The position numbers and the translations under genes were made by a program. 36,022 bases of DNA. Source: Nitrosomonas sp. (GTDB lineage Bacteria; Pseudomonadota; Gammaproteobacteria; Burkholderiales; Nitrosomonadaceae). The notes beneath the pieces were generated by a model, which searched no databases, had not been told where the DNA came from, and was given only the letters and a program-made list of their open reading frames with translations. The stretch spans positions 1 to 36,022 of the forward strand of contig JAGRFM010000050.1 in the NCBI GenBank assembly GCA_020446045.1, given 5' to 3'. This document shows positions 16,695 to 25,617 of the stretch, piece after piece; position 1 is the first letter of the stretch; every line of letters begins with the position of its first letter.

Positions 16695-18080
16695 ATGACA
16701 GTAACAAAAAATAATTTTAATGAGCAGGTGCGTATTGAGCAGTTACGCAATATAGAATCTATACAAGGGAAAGCATTATCGTATGCGAGTCTATCGGAAA
16801 TGGATAACCCGGCTGTTACTGACTTCAAGTACGCTAATTTCACTCAGCGTTTATCCAAACGTGCAGATCTATTGATACATGAAAATAGATTAGAGGCCGT
16901 TTTAATGAAGCCTCGTCAACACTTTAAGTATGCATGCTTTGGTATTCTTTTTCTTGCTGTAATGCTTGGAGGATTGGCGGCAGGCAATGCAGTGAGTGAA
17001 TTGTATACATTGAATATTTACTGGCTACTTGCTGTATTGCTGGGATTTAATTTGATTTCTTTGTTTTTGTGGTTTGTGGGGATCTCGTTCAGAATACAAA
17101 GCTTAAGTAGCGGTCTGGCAGCACAATTTGCCAGCTGGATTCCATTTCGCAAAAAAGATAGCGAGACCTCTGAGTCGCTGTCCTCGCATGCTTGGTGGGA
17201 ATGTTGTTTAACCGGGCGAATCGGCAAATGGCGTGTCAGCATACTAACACATCAGTTTTGGTTAACTTATCTTGCTGCGGGCCTGGTGCTGTTAATTTTG
17301 TTGATGATGGCAAAACAATATAATTTTGTTTGGGGTACAACATTACTACCTGAAAGTAGTTTGCCTAGATTAACTGAAGTTATAGGTAAACCACTTGAAT
17401 CATTCGGTATGAGTGTTCCTGATAGTGAACAGATTACTTCTAGTAGAATGGGGAAAAGTAAGCAGAATGCGGAGACACGTGCTGCCTGGGCGCGGTTTTT
17501 AATTGGTGTCTTGCTTATTTATGGGATATTACCTCGTGTGATATTACTGGCTTTTTCCATTATGATGCTGAAATGGTCAGAGCGGAATTTTAAGCTCGAT
17601 TTATACTTACCTTATTATATCGACTTGCGGCAACGTCTTATGACCCGTAAAGCTGTTTCACAGGTCATAGATGCGGATCCGATGGCTGGTGTAAACAGCG
17701 TTGAAGTCGAACAGCCACGTGAGACATATGCGCTTCCAATTAATGCCTATGCACTTGGAATAGAATTGGATGATCAGATACTTTGGCCAAAAAGCGTGTC
17801 TAGTCAATTGAATATCATTGATATGCAATCGATGGAAGAGGCTGCTGGATGGGTCAAAAATCTGAAAGGTTCATTGATAATTGGTGTTGCAGCTTACCGG
17901 TTACCGGATCGCGGCATTCAACGGATGATACGGGACTTGGTTCATGCAACGCAATGTACGCCTTGGCTGTTGTTATTGAATAAAAATCCTGCGGTACCGG
18001 TAAATGAGAGCCGTGAATTAGCTTGGTTTCGCTTGGCCGAGATTTGTGAAATACCCGCTGAACATGTCGTTACGCATTAA
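16695..18080 (+). CDS. DUF2868-like integral membrane protein
   Basis: I recognise this as a DUF2868-type protein by its size (461 residues), its topology and its GTPase neighbour; the function is unknown. It has a soluble N-terminus (1 to about 75), two close hydrophobic segments (about 78-100 and 108-132), a loop with GRIGKWRVSILTHQFWLTYLAAG leading into a third (about 190-207), and a fourth near 258-282. A soluble C-terminal domain follows, ending in a segment resembling a nucleotide-binding fold (SLIIGVAAYRLPDRGIQRMIRDL). The pairing suggests a membrane-bound GTPase complex. The start has no clear Shine-Dalgarno. Confidence 0.7.
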   Translation: MTVTKNNFNEQVRIEQLRNIESIQGKALSYASLSEMDNPAVTDFKYANFTQRLSKRADLLIHENRLEAVLMKPRQHFKYACFGILFLAVMLGGLAAGNAVSELYTLNIYWLLAVLLGFNLISLFLWFVGISFRIQSLSSGLAAQFASWIPFRKKDSETSESLSSHAWWECCLTGRIGKWRVSILTHQFWLTYLAAGLVLLILLMMAKQYNFVWGTTLLPESSLPRLTEVIGKPLESFGMSVPDSEQITSSRMGKSKQNAETRAAWARFLIGVLLIYGILPRVILLAFSIMMLKWSERNFKLDLYLPYYIDLRQRLMTRKAVSQVIDADPMAGVNSVEVEQPRETYALPINAYALGIELDDQILWPKSVSSQLNIIDMQSMEEAAGWVKNLKGSLIIGVAAYRLPDRGIQRMIRDLVHATQCTPWLLLLNKNPAVPVNESRELAWFRLAEICEIPAEHVVTH

Positions 18081-18084
18081 AAAT

Positions 18085-19503
18085 ATGGATAAACAGTTCA
18101 CAAATACGAATACGGGAACTTTGCTTAACGTTGCCGTAGTGGGACATACCAATACGGGTAAAACGTCACTGATAAGAACCATGCTGCGTAGCAGTGAATT
18201 CGGTGAAGTGGAAGACTCGGCGGGAACGACACGTCATGTCGAATTGGCTACAATTTCGGCAGGGGATGTTCCGATACTTAATCTGCATGATACCCCGGGG
18301 CTGGAAGATACACATGCTTTGCATAGTTATCTGAAATACGCAGGGACGCATTCAAGATCAGATTCTCCCGTCAAAATTTTGGAGGATTTTGTTGCCAACA
18401 TTGCCATTCATGACCCATTGGAACAAGAAGCCAAAGTCATTCGACAGGTACTGCGTAGCGATGTGTTGCTTTATATTATCGATGTGCGTGAGCCATTGTT
18501 GGAGAAATATCGTGTTGAACTGGAAATATTGACACGTTCGGCAAAACCGATTATCCCTGTTTTTAATTTTGTTGCCGGACACGAACAAGAATTATCACGC
18601 TGGCGTGATCGTTTAGCGGCCTATAACATTCATGCAACGCTGGAATTCGATACTGTTGCATTTACGTTTGAAGCTGAAAAACGACTGTATCAGAAAATAC
18701 AGACACTGGTTGAGCAACATTACGTTAATTTGCAGAAATTGATTGACTATCGTGCCAAAGTCTGGAAGCAGCTCTGCTTGTCGGGTGCCAAACGTATAGC
18801 TGAGCTGATTGTCAATGTGGCCTGTTATCGTGAAAGTAAAGATTTGAACAGTAATCAGATTACTGAATCGCTGAATGAAGATCGTATCCGAGAATTTGTT
18901 CGAAAAGCGGAGCAGAGGTGTCTCAATGACTTGCTGACTATTTTTAAATTTACCGAGAAAGATGTGGAAATTCAAAAAATTCCAGTAAGCAATGGCCATT
19001 GGGAGTTAGATATCTTTGCGCCAGGCATTTTAAAAGCATACGGACTTGATGTTGGCAGTGCGGCTGCTAAAGGTGCAGCTGCGGGAGCTGGTATCGATCT
19101 AATGGTGGGTGGTTTGAGTCTCGGTGCTGCAAGTGCATTAGGCGCACTCGCAGGTGCAGGCTGGTCTACATTTAGGCGCTATGGCGATGAAATCAAAGCA
19201 AAGTTGCAGGGTGCAAAGTGGTTATGTGTAGATGAAAATACATTACAAATACTTTATTTACGCCAAAAACAGTTGTTGGAGAAAATAATGCATAGAGGAC
19301 ATGCGGCAAATGTCGCTTTGCAAATTGATGATACAACGAAAACAGACTTTCCTGCTGATTGGTCTGCGATAATCAGTACTTTACGGCAGAATCCGGCTTG
19401 GCAAAATGCATCATCTTCACGTAATAATACTAAGCTCTATCAAGAAATTGAGGCCAAATTGATTACTTTTCTTCTAGGTGAAGAAATGATTGCTGCACTT
19501 TGA
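18085..19503 (+). CDS. GTPase with DUF3482-like C-terminal domain
   Basis: This is an Era/YeeP-like P-loop GTPase of about 472 residues and unknown function. G1 is GHTNTGKT (20-27), the G2 threonine lies in SAGTTRHVEL (about 45-54), and G3 is DTPG (69-72). The usual NKxD is not obvious; the equivalent strand reads PVFNFV. The C-terminal half has a glycine/alanine-rich stretch (SAAAKGAAAGAGIDLMVGG, then SLGAASALGALAGAG) resembling membrane-inserting helices of this family. In-frame starts exist at 18046 (GTG), 18064 and 18085 (ATG); I chose 18085, four bases after the upstream stop. The tight linkage implies a shared function with the DUF2868-like protein. Confidence 0.78.
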   Translation: MDKQFTNTNTGTLLNVAVVGHTNTGKTSLIRTMLRSSEFGEVEDSAGTTRHVELATISAGDVPILNLHDTPGLEDTHALHSYLKYAGTHSRSDSPVKILEDFVANIAIHDPLEQEAKVIRQVLRSDVLLYIIDVREPLLEKYRVELEILTRSAKPIIPVFNFVAGHEQELSRWRDRLAAYNIHATLEFDTVAFTFEAEKRLYQKIQTLVEQHYVNLQKLIDYRAKVWKQLCLSGAKRIAELIVNVACYRESKDLNSNQITESLNEDRIREFVRKAEQRCLNDLLTIFKFTEKDVEIQKIPVSNGHWELDIFAPGILKAYGLDVGSAAAKGAAAGAGIDLMVGGLSLGAASALGALAGAGWSTFRRYGDEIKAKLQGAKWLCVDENTLQILYLRQKQLLEKIMHRGHAANVALQIDDTTKTDFPADWSAIISTLRQNPAWQNASSSRNNTKLYQEIEAKLITFLLGEEMIAAL

Positions 19504-19579
19504 GCATTGCCGGTTTAGTTTGTAGAGTTTCACTGGTTCATCTGTATTCTATTATTCCTTTCCTATCTATAGCGCTTGT

Positions 19580-19857
19580 CCTAGGAGGTGTCGTCATAAG
19601 TTATGAACAATTCTGTTTGCTTCTCGGGTAAAAGGATCAAGTTTTTGTTCCGCAGGACATGCCAAGGCATATTCAAGGAACAAAAACGCCGACAATTTTG
19701 TTCGAAAAACAAACCCGAAGGGCGCGACAGATTTTTGCGCCTAATTATTCAAAGTACTTGACCATAGCTACGGCTATGCCCCACGTACTTTTCACAAACA
19801 TTCATCAAAAATCTGCTCGCGCAGAAATGCACATAACTCATGACGACACCCCCTAGG
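19580..19857. mobile_element. MITE-like non-autonomous element A, TA-flanked
   Basis: A 26-base terminal inverted repeat (19580-19605 against 19832-19857; 24 of 26 match) bounds a 278-base element with no credible gene. Both ends read TAGG-(A/G)-GGTGTCGTCAT going inward, so the element is bounded by TA, as for IS630/mariner-type insertions. The interior holds two strong hairpins: 19641-19687 (11-bp stem plus inner ATGCC/GGCAT) and 19722-19822 (16-bp stem with one bulge, then AAAGTAC/GTACTTT, then CATAGC/GCTATG). Short ORFs inside are not credible. Confidence 0.7.
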
Positions 19858-20100
19858 GGCTGTTCTCAATTAGTGAATTATTTCTGTTGTCCCTGAAATT
19901 GTACCAAACAAGGTATGAGAAGCGTGGTTTGGTCATTTCGGATGAGCGACGAATAACACCGAATGGTACTATTCAGAAACAACCCATAGGGCTGCGCCCA
20001 ATTTGTTCCTCTGCTGCGTTATCACTCGCTCTTTCTGCCTTTCTGAGTTCCAAAATGGGTTCCAGCAGCAACAGCTCACTAATTGTTAACACCCCCTAAG
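19852..20100. mobile_element. MITE-like non-autonomous element B, abutting element A
   Basis: A second pair of terminal inverted repeats (19852-19877 against 20075-20100; 21 of 26 match) bounds about 249 bases. The ends read TAGGGG-(C/G)-TGTT and share the GGGG-x-TGT start with element A but then differ (CAATTAGTGA). Its left TA (19854-19855) is also the right TA of element A, so one element seems to have inserted at the edge of the other. No credible gene is inside. Together the two fill most of the gap between the GTPase gene and pilC, where pilB might be expected. Confidence 0.65.
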
Positions 20101-20197
20101 TAATCTGCTACTGATTGCCGTATAAGTAAGCAGTTTATTAGAACCGTGCACCTACGGTTTTATTAGTGAAAAAATTTCCCAGTTTAAGGAGTTATAT

Positions 20198-21433
20198 ATG
20201 GGCGCTGTTACAGCTCGAGCGGAAAAGAAAGGAAAAGAAGTCAAAGAAGTCAGTTTTTCATGGGAAGGGAAAGACAAAACCGGTAAACAAATTAAAGGTG
20301 AAATGCGCGCCGCTGGGTCGGTGGTGGTTACATCAACATTACGTCGTCAAGGCATTCGCGTCACTAAAGTTAAAGAAATCAAGCAGAGCGGCGGTAAAAT
20401 TACCGACAAAGATATAACACTTTTCACTCGGCAGCTTGCAACAATGATGAAGTCGGGTGTGCCGTTGTTACAGGCTTTCGATATTGTCGGAAAGGGACAT
20501 AGTAATAGAGCGTTAAGCAAGCTGTTGATGGATATTAAAACCGATGTTGAGACAGGTAGCAATCTTGCTGATGCATTCCGTAAATATCCGCTATATTTTG
20601 ATAATCTCTTTTGTAACCTGGTCGGCGCAGGTGAAGCCGCAGGTATTTTAGATACATTATTGGATCGTTTGGCGACTTATAAGGAAAAAATCCAGGCTAT
20701 TAAAGGAAAAATCAAATCTGCATTGTTTTACCCACTATCAATTATTGTGGTAGCCTTCGTTATCACTGCGGTCATGATGATTTTTGTCATTCCCTCGTTT
20801 AAGGACTTGTTTGACAATTTTGGTGCTGATTTGCCGGCACCGACACTTTTTGTCATGACTGTTTCTGATTATTTTGTTGACTATTGGTGGGCTATTTTTG
20901 GTGGCCTGGGTGGTACTATATATGCATTTTTCTATGCATGGAAGCGTTCAGCGGCGGTACAGCGTGTCATGGACAGAATGATGCTCAAAATGCCGATATT
21001 TGGTGAAGTCATCAGAAAAGCCACCATAGCACGCTGGTCTCGAACACTGTCGACTATGTTTGCTGCGGGTGTTCCGCTTGTCGAATCATTGGACTCGGTT
21101 GCAGGGGCGTGTGGTAACTATATTTATTATGAAGCAACTAAGAAAATACAAGTTGATGTAAGTATTGGTAATACGCTAACCTGTTCAATGGCTAATACTG
21201 AATTGTTTCCCAATATGGTGATACAAATGGTGGCCATTGGCGAGGAAGCAGGCTCTTTGGATGCCATGTTAAGTAAGATAGCCGATTTCTTTGAGGCGGA
21301 AGTGGATGATGCAGTTGAAGCGCTTTCCAGTTTAATGGAGCCATTAATTATGGTCGTTCTTGGTACCCTGATCGGCGGTATGGTTGTTGCCATGTATTTA
21401 CCTATCTTCAAAATGGGCATGGCTGTTGGCTAA
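20198..21433 (+). CDS. pilC: Type IV pilus inner-membrane platform protein PilC
   Basis: PilC (GspF family) is the inner-membrane platform on which the PilB and PilT ATPases assemble and retract type IV pili. The 411-residue length is usual. There is an N-terminal soluble segment (FSWEGKDKTGKQIKGEMRA), then two homologous T2SSF domains. Each starts with an FTRQLATMMKSGVPLLQAFD-like helix (about residues 75-95) or its second copy (WSRTLSTMFAAGVPLVESLD, about 280-300) and carries GEEAG/GEAAG turns and membrane helices. A strong AAGGAG ribosome-binding site (20185-20190) fixes the start. pilB is not upstream; two mobile elements lie there instead. Confidence 0.95.
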   Translation: MGAVTARAEKKGKEVKEVSFSWEGKDKTGKQIKGEMRAAGSVVVTSTLRRQGIRVTKVKEIKQSGGKITDKDITLFTRQLATMMKSGVPLLQAFDIVGKGHSNRALSKLLMDIKTDVETGSNLADAFRKYPLYFDNLFCNLVGAGEAAGILDTLLDRLATYKEKIQAIKGKIKSALFYPLSIIVVAFVITAVMMIFVIPSFKDLFDNFGADLPAPTLFVMTVSDYFVDYWWAIFGGLGGTIYAFFYAWKRSAAVQRVMDRMMLKMPIFGEVIRKATIARWSRTLSTMFAAGVPLVESLDSVAGACGNYIYYEATKKIQVDVSIGNTLTCSMANTELFPNMVIQMVAIGEEAGSLDAMLSKIADFFEAEVDDAVEALSSLMEPLIMVVLGTLIGGMVVAMYLPIFKMGMAVG

Positions 21434-21465
21434 AATTGATCAGAAAATTAACGCCTACTATCTTT

Positions 21466-21502
21466 TAATAACAGCCAGGCTTTAGCATTCTGGCTGTTAT
21501 TA
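21466..21502. terminator. Long hairpin between pilC and pilD
   Basis: A 13-bp perfect stem (21466-21478 with 21490-21502) around an 11-base loop lies 33 bases after pilC. It is followed by a short T-rich stretch. It can act as a terminator or as an mRNA stabiliser that sets the ratio of pilC to pilD. The weak T-tract makes complete termination uncertain. Confidence 0.55.
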
Positions 21503-21557
21503 TTTAACTTCAAGCCTTAGAAAATTGCCATTTAAATTATTTATATTCTGAATATTT

Positions 21558-22421
21558 ATGTCTATACTTGCACAAATGCAGGATTCATCTGTTTTTTTGG
21601 TTAGTTTTATTGCAGCAATCGGGCTGATGGTCGGTAGTTTTCTAAATGTTGTTATTTATCGTTTGCCGAAAATGTTGGAAAGAAGTTGGCAACAGCAGTG
21701 TGCTGAATTGCGCGGAGAACCCATTAAAATGCAATCGGCATTCAATATTGCCACCCCACGTTCTATTTGTCCGAATTGTCAGCATAAAATCGCTTTCTGG
21801 GAAAATATTCCGGTTATAAGCTATATTTTTCTGAGAGGGCGTTGTGCCGGATGTCATACTCGCATATCAATCCGGTATCCATTGATTGAGTTGTTTACAG
21901 CAATGATGAGTGCCTTCGTTGCTTGGTATTTCGGGTTTGGATGGATGATGCTGGCTGCGCTGGCTTTTGTGTGGGCGCTTATCGCATTGGCTGCAATTGA
22001 TATTGATACGCAATTATTACCTGATGATATTACGTTGCCATTAATGTGGCTGGGTATACTTTTTAATATGTATTCGGGCGGATTTACCGATTTGCATTCT
22101 GCGGTGGTGGGTGCCGTAGCCGGTTACTTATCATTGTGGTCCATTTACTGGATATTTAAACTTGTAACAGGAAAAGAAGGAATGGGCTATGGTGATTTTA
22201 AGCTATTGGCAGCAATCGGTGCATGGTTAGGATGGAGTGTGTTGCCGTTAGTGATATTGCTTTCGTCTCTTGTGGGTGCGGTTGTTGGCATAGGACTTAT
22301 CATAGCAGCCAACCTTAATAAAAGCGTGATGATACCTTTTGGCCCTTATCTTGCGGGCGGTGCTTTAATCGCTTTATTCTGGGGTCAAGAAATTACGCAT
22401 GCATACTTTGGTATGTTTTGA
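21558..22421 (+). CDS. pilD: Prepilin peptidase / N-methyltransferase PilD
   Basis: PilD cleaves the leader of type IV prepilins and methylates the new N-terminus. The 287-residue protein carries the zinc-binding tetracysteine of the long form (C71, C74, C96, C99 in the cytoplasmic loop). The two catalytic aspartates sit in AAIDIDTQLLPDD (D148) and GYGDFKLLA (D213). Eight or so hydrophobic segments are visible. It lies downstream of pilC, as in many gammaproteobacterial and betaproteobacterial pil clusters, and its 3' end reaches coaE. Confidence 0.96.
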   Translation: MSILAQMQDSSVFLVSFIAAIGLMVGSFLNVVIYRLPKMLERSWQQQCAELRGEPIKMQSAFNIATPRSICPNCQHKIAFWENIPVISYIFLRGRCAGCHTRISIRYPLIELFTAMMSAFVAWYFGFGWMMLAALAFVWALIALAAIDIDTQLLPDDITLPLMWLGILFNMYSGGFTDLHSAVVGAVAGYLSLWSIYWIFKLVTGKEGMGYGDFKLLAAIGAWLGWSVLPLVILLSSLVGAVVGIGLIIAANLNKSVMIPFGPYLAGGALIALFWGQEITHAYFGMF

Positions 22422-22440
22422 TCCCGGGTCAGTTACTCGA

Positions 22441-23055
22441 TTGACTTTGATAATTGGCCTGACAGGGGGTATCGGCAGTGGGAAATCCAGTGCATGTAAA
22501 ATATTTCAGGAACTTGGGATAGATGTCATTGATACTGATCAAATTTCCCATGAGCTGACGCAATCAAATGGACAAGCATTAACGGCAATCCGTGACTTGT
22601 TTGGCAAAGAATATATCACTGATGATAATGCGCTGGACAGGGTTAAAATGCGGCAGTTGATTTTTAACGACGGAACCATGCGGACCAAGCTTGAAAATAT
22701 TCTCCATCCGCTCATTCTTGCAGAAACTTCGAAACGTATACGGTTTTGTAAATCAACCTATGTCATTGTTGCCGTACCGCTTCTTTTTGAAACAAAGGAT
22801 TATGATTGTCTGATACATCGTAGCTTGGTGATAGATTGCGATGAACAGTTGCAGATTAACCGTACAATGAAGCGCAGCCATTTGAGTGTCGAAGAAATCA
22901 AATCAATTATGAAGGCTCAGATAAGTCGACAACAACGTCTGGAAAAAGCCGACAATATTATTGTAAATAACCAAAGCCTCAGCCAATTAAGAGAACAGAT
23001 TTTTCGTTTACATCAAAATTACATCCAAATTTCTGCACAAAACCATCAAAAATGA
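22441..23055 (+). CDS. coaE: Dephospho-CoA kinase
   Basis: CoaE catalyses the last step of coenzyme A synthesis, phosphorylating the ribose 3'-hydroxyl of dephospho-CoA. The P-loop is GLTGGIGSGKSS near the N-terminus. It is followed by DTDQISHELT, the HPLI motif and the conserved PLLFET. An in-frame ATG at 22399 would overlap pilD by 23 bases and add 14 residues unlike the family. The TTG at 22441 starts the protein directly at the P-loop strand (MTLIIGLTGG) and gives 204 residues, the usual size. Neither has a good Shine-Dalgarno, so the start is tentative. The pilC-pilD-coaE order is widely conserved. Confidence 0.92.
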   Translation: MTLIIGLTGGIGSGKSSACKIFQELGIDVIDTDQISHELTQSNGQALTAIRDLFGKEYITDDNALDRVKMRQLIFNDGTMRTKLENILHPLILAETSKRIRFCKSTYVIVAVPLLFETKDYDCLIHRSLVIDCDEQLQINRTMKRSHLSVEEIKSIMKAQISRQQRLEKADNIIVNNQSLSQLREQIFRLHQNYIQISAQNHQK

Positions 23056-23164
23056 CTTGATTCATTGATAGTATCTGTAGTAAAAATTAAGCGACGTATT
23101 TTTATGAAGAAAGAATGCTTGCTGTAAAATTAAACCGGATTTAAAAGTAAAGTTCTTCTTGATT

Positions 23165-23707
23165 ATGCAGGATTCAGATCGATTTCATTCCAAAAGGTTT
23201 AATAAGTTCTCTTATTGGTTCCTACTTGTTTTAGGCGTCGGTGTATTTACCGGTTGTACAACATTCTTTAAGGCGCCACTGTCGACTGTCAAACAAACGG
23301 ATTTAGAAACACCAGAAGAACATCCCAATGCTAATGCTGCATATAATAAAGTTTATACTGTAAGCGGTAAAAAATATTATCCGATGCGTTCCGCCGTAGG
23401 TTATAGCGAGACAGGGATAGCGTCGTGGTATGGTTCAGAGTCGGGGAACCGAACGGCAATGGGAACACGTTTCAACCCTAAAGGTATAACGGCCGCACAT
23501 AAAACGTTACCGCTTCCGACTAAAGTAAAAGTAACCAATTTGAGTAACGGAAAATCGGTAAATGTTATTGTAAATGACCGTGGACCTTTCAAAAGAAATA
23601 GGATTATAGATTTATCACTAGGTGCGGCAAAAATTATCGGCTTGGATAAGCAAGGATTGACTAAAGTGAAAATTGAATACCTTGAGACATTAGCCAGTAA
23701 CCCCTGA
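23165..23707 (+). CDS. RlpA-family septal-ring lipoprotein (double-psi beta-barrel)
   Basis: RlpA proteins bind, and in some species cleave, denuded glycan strands in peptidoglycan at the division septum. After an N-terminal hydrophobic segment a lipobox VFTG-C is visible (C31). The double-psi beta-barrel follows: GIASWYGSESGNRTAMGTRF, AAHKTLPLPTKVKVTNLSNG, and VNDRGPF, ending at KVKIEYL. There is no C-terminal SPOR domain, so this is a short form of about 180 residues. The frame also has a TTG at 23159; the ATG at 23165 is preferred. It is not clearly in the coaE operon (109-base gap). Confidence 0.88.
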   Translation: MQDSDRFHSKRFNKFSYWFLLVLGVGVFTGCTTFFKAPLSTVKQTDLETPEEHPNANAAYNKVYTVSGKKYYPMRSAVGYSETGIASWYGSESGNRTAMGTRFNPKGITAAHKTLPLPTKVKVTNLSNGKSVNVIVNDRGPFKRNRIIDLSLGAAKIIGLDKQGLTKVKIEYLETLASNP

Positions 23708-23830
23708 TTGCTTTTTGAAATTGGAATTCAAGAAAAAAAGTATCTTGAGTCAAATAGTGATTACCCTGAAGGATAATTATAAAGGAACAAAGTAAAGCTA
23801 TCTGACTGTGTTCTTGCAAAATAACCAAGT

Positions 23831-23907
23831 TGGGGTGGCTGATGGGACTCGAACCCACGACAACCGGAATCACAATCCGGGGCTCTACCAACTGAGCTAC
23901 AGCCACC
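23831..23907 (-). tRNA. tRNA-His (GTG)
   Basis: The complement folds as a tRNA with a GTGGCTG acceptor arm, an extra G at -1 paired to the discriminator C (a tRNA-His hallmark), anticodon loop TTGTGAT (anticodon GTG), the T-loop GGTTCGAGTCC and an encoded CCA (23831-23833). It is the last of three tRNAs read from the minus strand. Confidence 0.95.
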
Positions 23908-23995
23908 ATTTACTGACCAATTCTGTAAAATCGTATTGGTTTGCGGTGATATAAATTACGATTTTGGTGTTTCAGCCAAGAGTTAAAATAAACAA

Positions 23996-24072
23996 TGGCG
24001 TGCCCGACAGGGATCGAACCTGTAACCCCCAGCTTAGAAGGCTGGTGCTCTATCCGATTGAGCTACGGGCAC
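23996..24072 (-). tRNA. tRNA-Arg (TCT)
   Basis: The complement has a GTGCCCG/CGGGCAC acceptor stem, discriminator G, anticodon loop CTTCTAA (anticodon TCT), the T-loop GGTTCGATCC and an encoded CCA (23996-23998). It lies between the Pro and His genes. Confidence 0.95.
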
Positions 24073-24107
24073 TATGTCGAACATGCTATGAATGCTTGGA
24101 CTGTAAT

Positions 24108-24184
24108 TGGTCGGGGTGGAGAGATTCGAACTCCCGACATCCTGGTCCCAAACCAGGCGCGCTACCAGGCTACGCTACACCCCG
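24108..24184 (-). tRNA. tRNA-Pro (TGG)
   Basis: The complement has a CGGGGTG acceptor arm, the anticodon stem CTGGT around loop TTTGGGA (anticodon TGG), the T-loop GAGTTCGAATC, and an encoded CCA (24108-24110). It is first in the Pro-Arg-His cluster and follows rho by 66 bases on the same strand. Confidence 0.95.
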
Positions 24185-24250
24185 AAAAAGCCGACACTAT
24201 ACTCTTTCATACGCAATACGTCAATTTCCAATGGCAAAGTTTTCTAAAAA

Positions 24251-25510
24251 TTATACGCGCCGCATGGAATCAAAAAAATCCGAGTTGTTTTTAGTCGCTT
24301 TAATTTTATCTAAAAGAAATGCCATAGCGTCCATATCATCCATTGGATGTAATAGTTTACGCAGCACCCAGATTTTTTGAAGTACATCGGGCTCTATCAA
24401 TAATTCTTCTCTGCGAGTTCCGGATCGATTTACGTTGATAGCAGGATAAATTCGTTTTTCGGCCATACGCCGGTCCAAGTGAATTTCCATATTACCGGTT
24501 CCTTTAAATTCTTCATAGATAACGTCATCCATGCGTGAACCGGTATCAATCAAAGCCGTGGCAATGATGGTAAGTGAACCCCCTTCTTCAATATTGCGTG
24601 CTGCACCAAAAAAACGTTTAGGGCGTTGTAATGCGTTGGCGTCGACACCACCGGTTAAGACTTTTCCTGAAGCCGGTGCCACGGTGTTATAGGCACGTGC
24701 TAAACGGGTAATCGAATCGAGGAGGATGACGACATCTTTTTTGTGTTCAACCAGTCGCTTGGCTTTTTCTATGACCATGTCGGCTACTTGTACATGTCGC
24801 ATTGCCGCTTCGTCAAAAGTAGAAGAGACAACTTCCCCGCGAACGGAACGTATCATGTCGGTAACTTCTTCAGGACGTTCATCGATCAGAAGTACCATCA
24901 GAATGACATCAGGGTAATTGGCCGCGATGGAATGTGCAATATGCTGCAGCATGACGGTTTTCCCAGATTTGGGGCTGGCAACCAGCAAACCCCGTTGCCC
25001 CTTGCCAATCGGAGCTATCAAATCAATGACGCGTCCTGTCACATTTTCTTCAGCTTTGATGTCACGTTCAAGTTTTAAGGGCTCAGTCGGAAAAAGCGGC
25101 GTTAAATTCTCAAACAGGATTTTGTTTTTTGAATTTTCTGGCGCCTCTTTGTTGACTTTATCAACTTTGACCAGTGCAAAATATCGCTCACCATCTTTAG
25201 GGGGGCGTATTTCGCCGTCGACGGAATCACCTGTATGCAGATTAAATCGCCTGATTTGACTGGGTGAAATATAAATATCATCGGGCCCGGCTAAATAAGA
25301 AGTATCTGGGGAGCGTAAAAAACCAAAGCCATCTTGTAAAACTTCAAGTGTGCCTTGTCCATAAATACTCTCGCCTTTTTTTGCCTGATTCTTCAGTAAC
25401 GCAAAAATTAAATCCTGCTTTCGCATGCGGTTGGCGCCGTCAATTTCATTAGCGGTAGCCATTTTGATTAATTCGGTTACATGAAGGTGTTTAAGATCTG
25501 ATAAGCGCAT
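24251..25510 (-). CDS. rho: Transcription termination factor Rho
   Basis: Rho is the hexameric RNA translocase that ends transcription of untranslated RNA. The 419-residue length is that of compact proteobacterial Rho. An N-terminal Rho_N helix domain (1-47) precedes the cold-shock-like RNA-binding domain (about 48-118; [18 protein letters not shown]). The RecA-like domain has Walker A ASPKSGKT (178-185), Walker B VVILLDS (D265) and the Q-/R-loop segments that follow. It lies downstream of trxA on the minus strand, as in E. coli, but separated by a 174-base leader containing a 26-base palindrome. Confidence 0.97.
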   Translation of the reverse strand: MRLSDLKHLHVTELIKMATANEIDGANRMRKQDLIFALLKNQAKKGESIYGQGTLEVLQDGFGFLRSPDTSYLAGPDDIYISPSQIRRFNLHTGDSVDGEIRPPKDGERYFALVKVDKVNKEAPENSKNKILFENLTPLFPTEPLKLERDIKAEENVTGRVIDLIAPIGKGQRGLLVASPKSGKTVMLQHIAHSIAANYPDVILMVLLIDERPEEVTDMIRSVRGEVVSSTFDEAAMRHVQVADMVIEKAKRLVEHKKDVVILLDSITRLARAYNTVAPASGKVLTGGVDANALQRPKRFFGAARNIEEGGSLTIIATALIDTGSRMDDVIYEEFKGTGNMEIHLDRRMAEKRIYPAINVNRSGTRREELLIEPDVLQKIWVLRKLLHPMDDMDAMAFLLDKIKATKNNSDFFDSMRRV

Positions 25511-25617
25511 GTAATAGCTCTTTGAAATTTAGGTGAAAATAAAGCAAAAGATAATACGTGGGTGGGAAAGTGACTGCTGATGGGAATATATTACGAATAC
25601 TTAATCGGTATTAATTG

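Noticed and set aside
19659-20099. Two short open frames inside the repeat elements (65 and 70 codons).
   Set aside because: They lie inside terminal-repeat elements with strong hairpins, lack ribosome-binding sites and resemble no protein family.
23964-24380. Two open frames reading across the tRNA genes on the plus strand, encoding strings such as TGIEPVTPSLE and GGEIRTPDI.
   Set aside because: These are well-known spurious translations of the antisense strand of tRNA genes; the tRNA folds explain the sequence.
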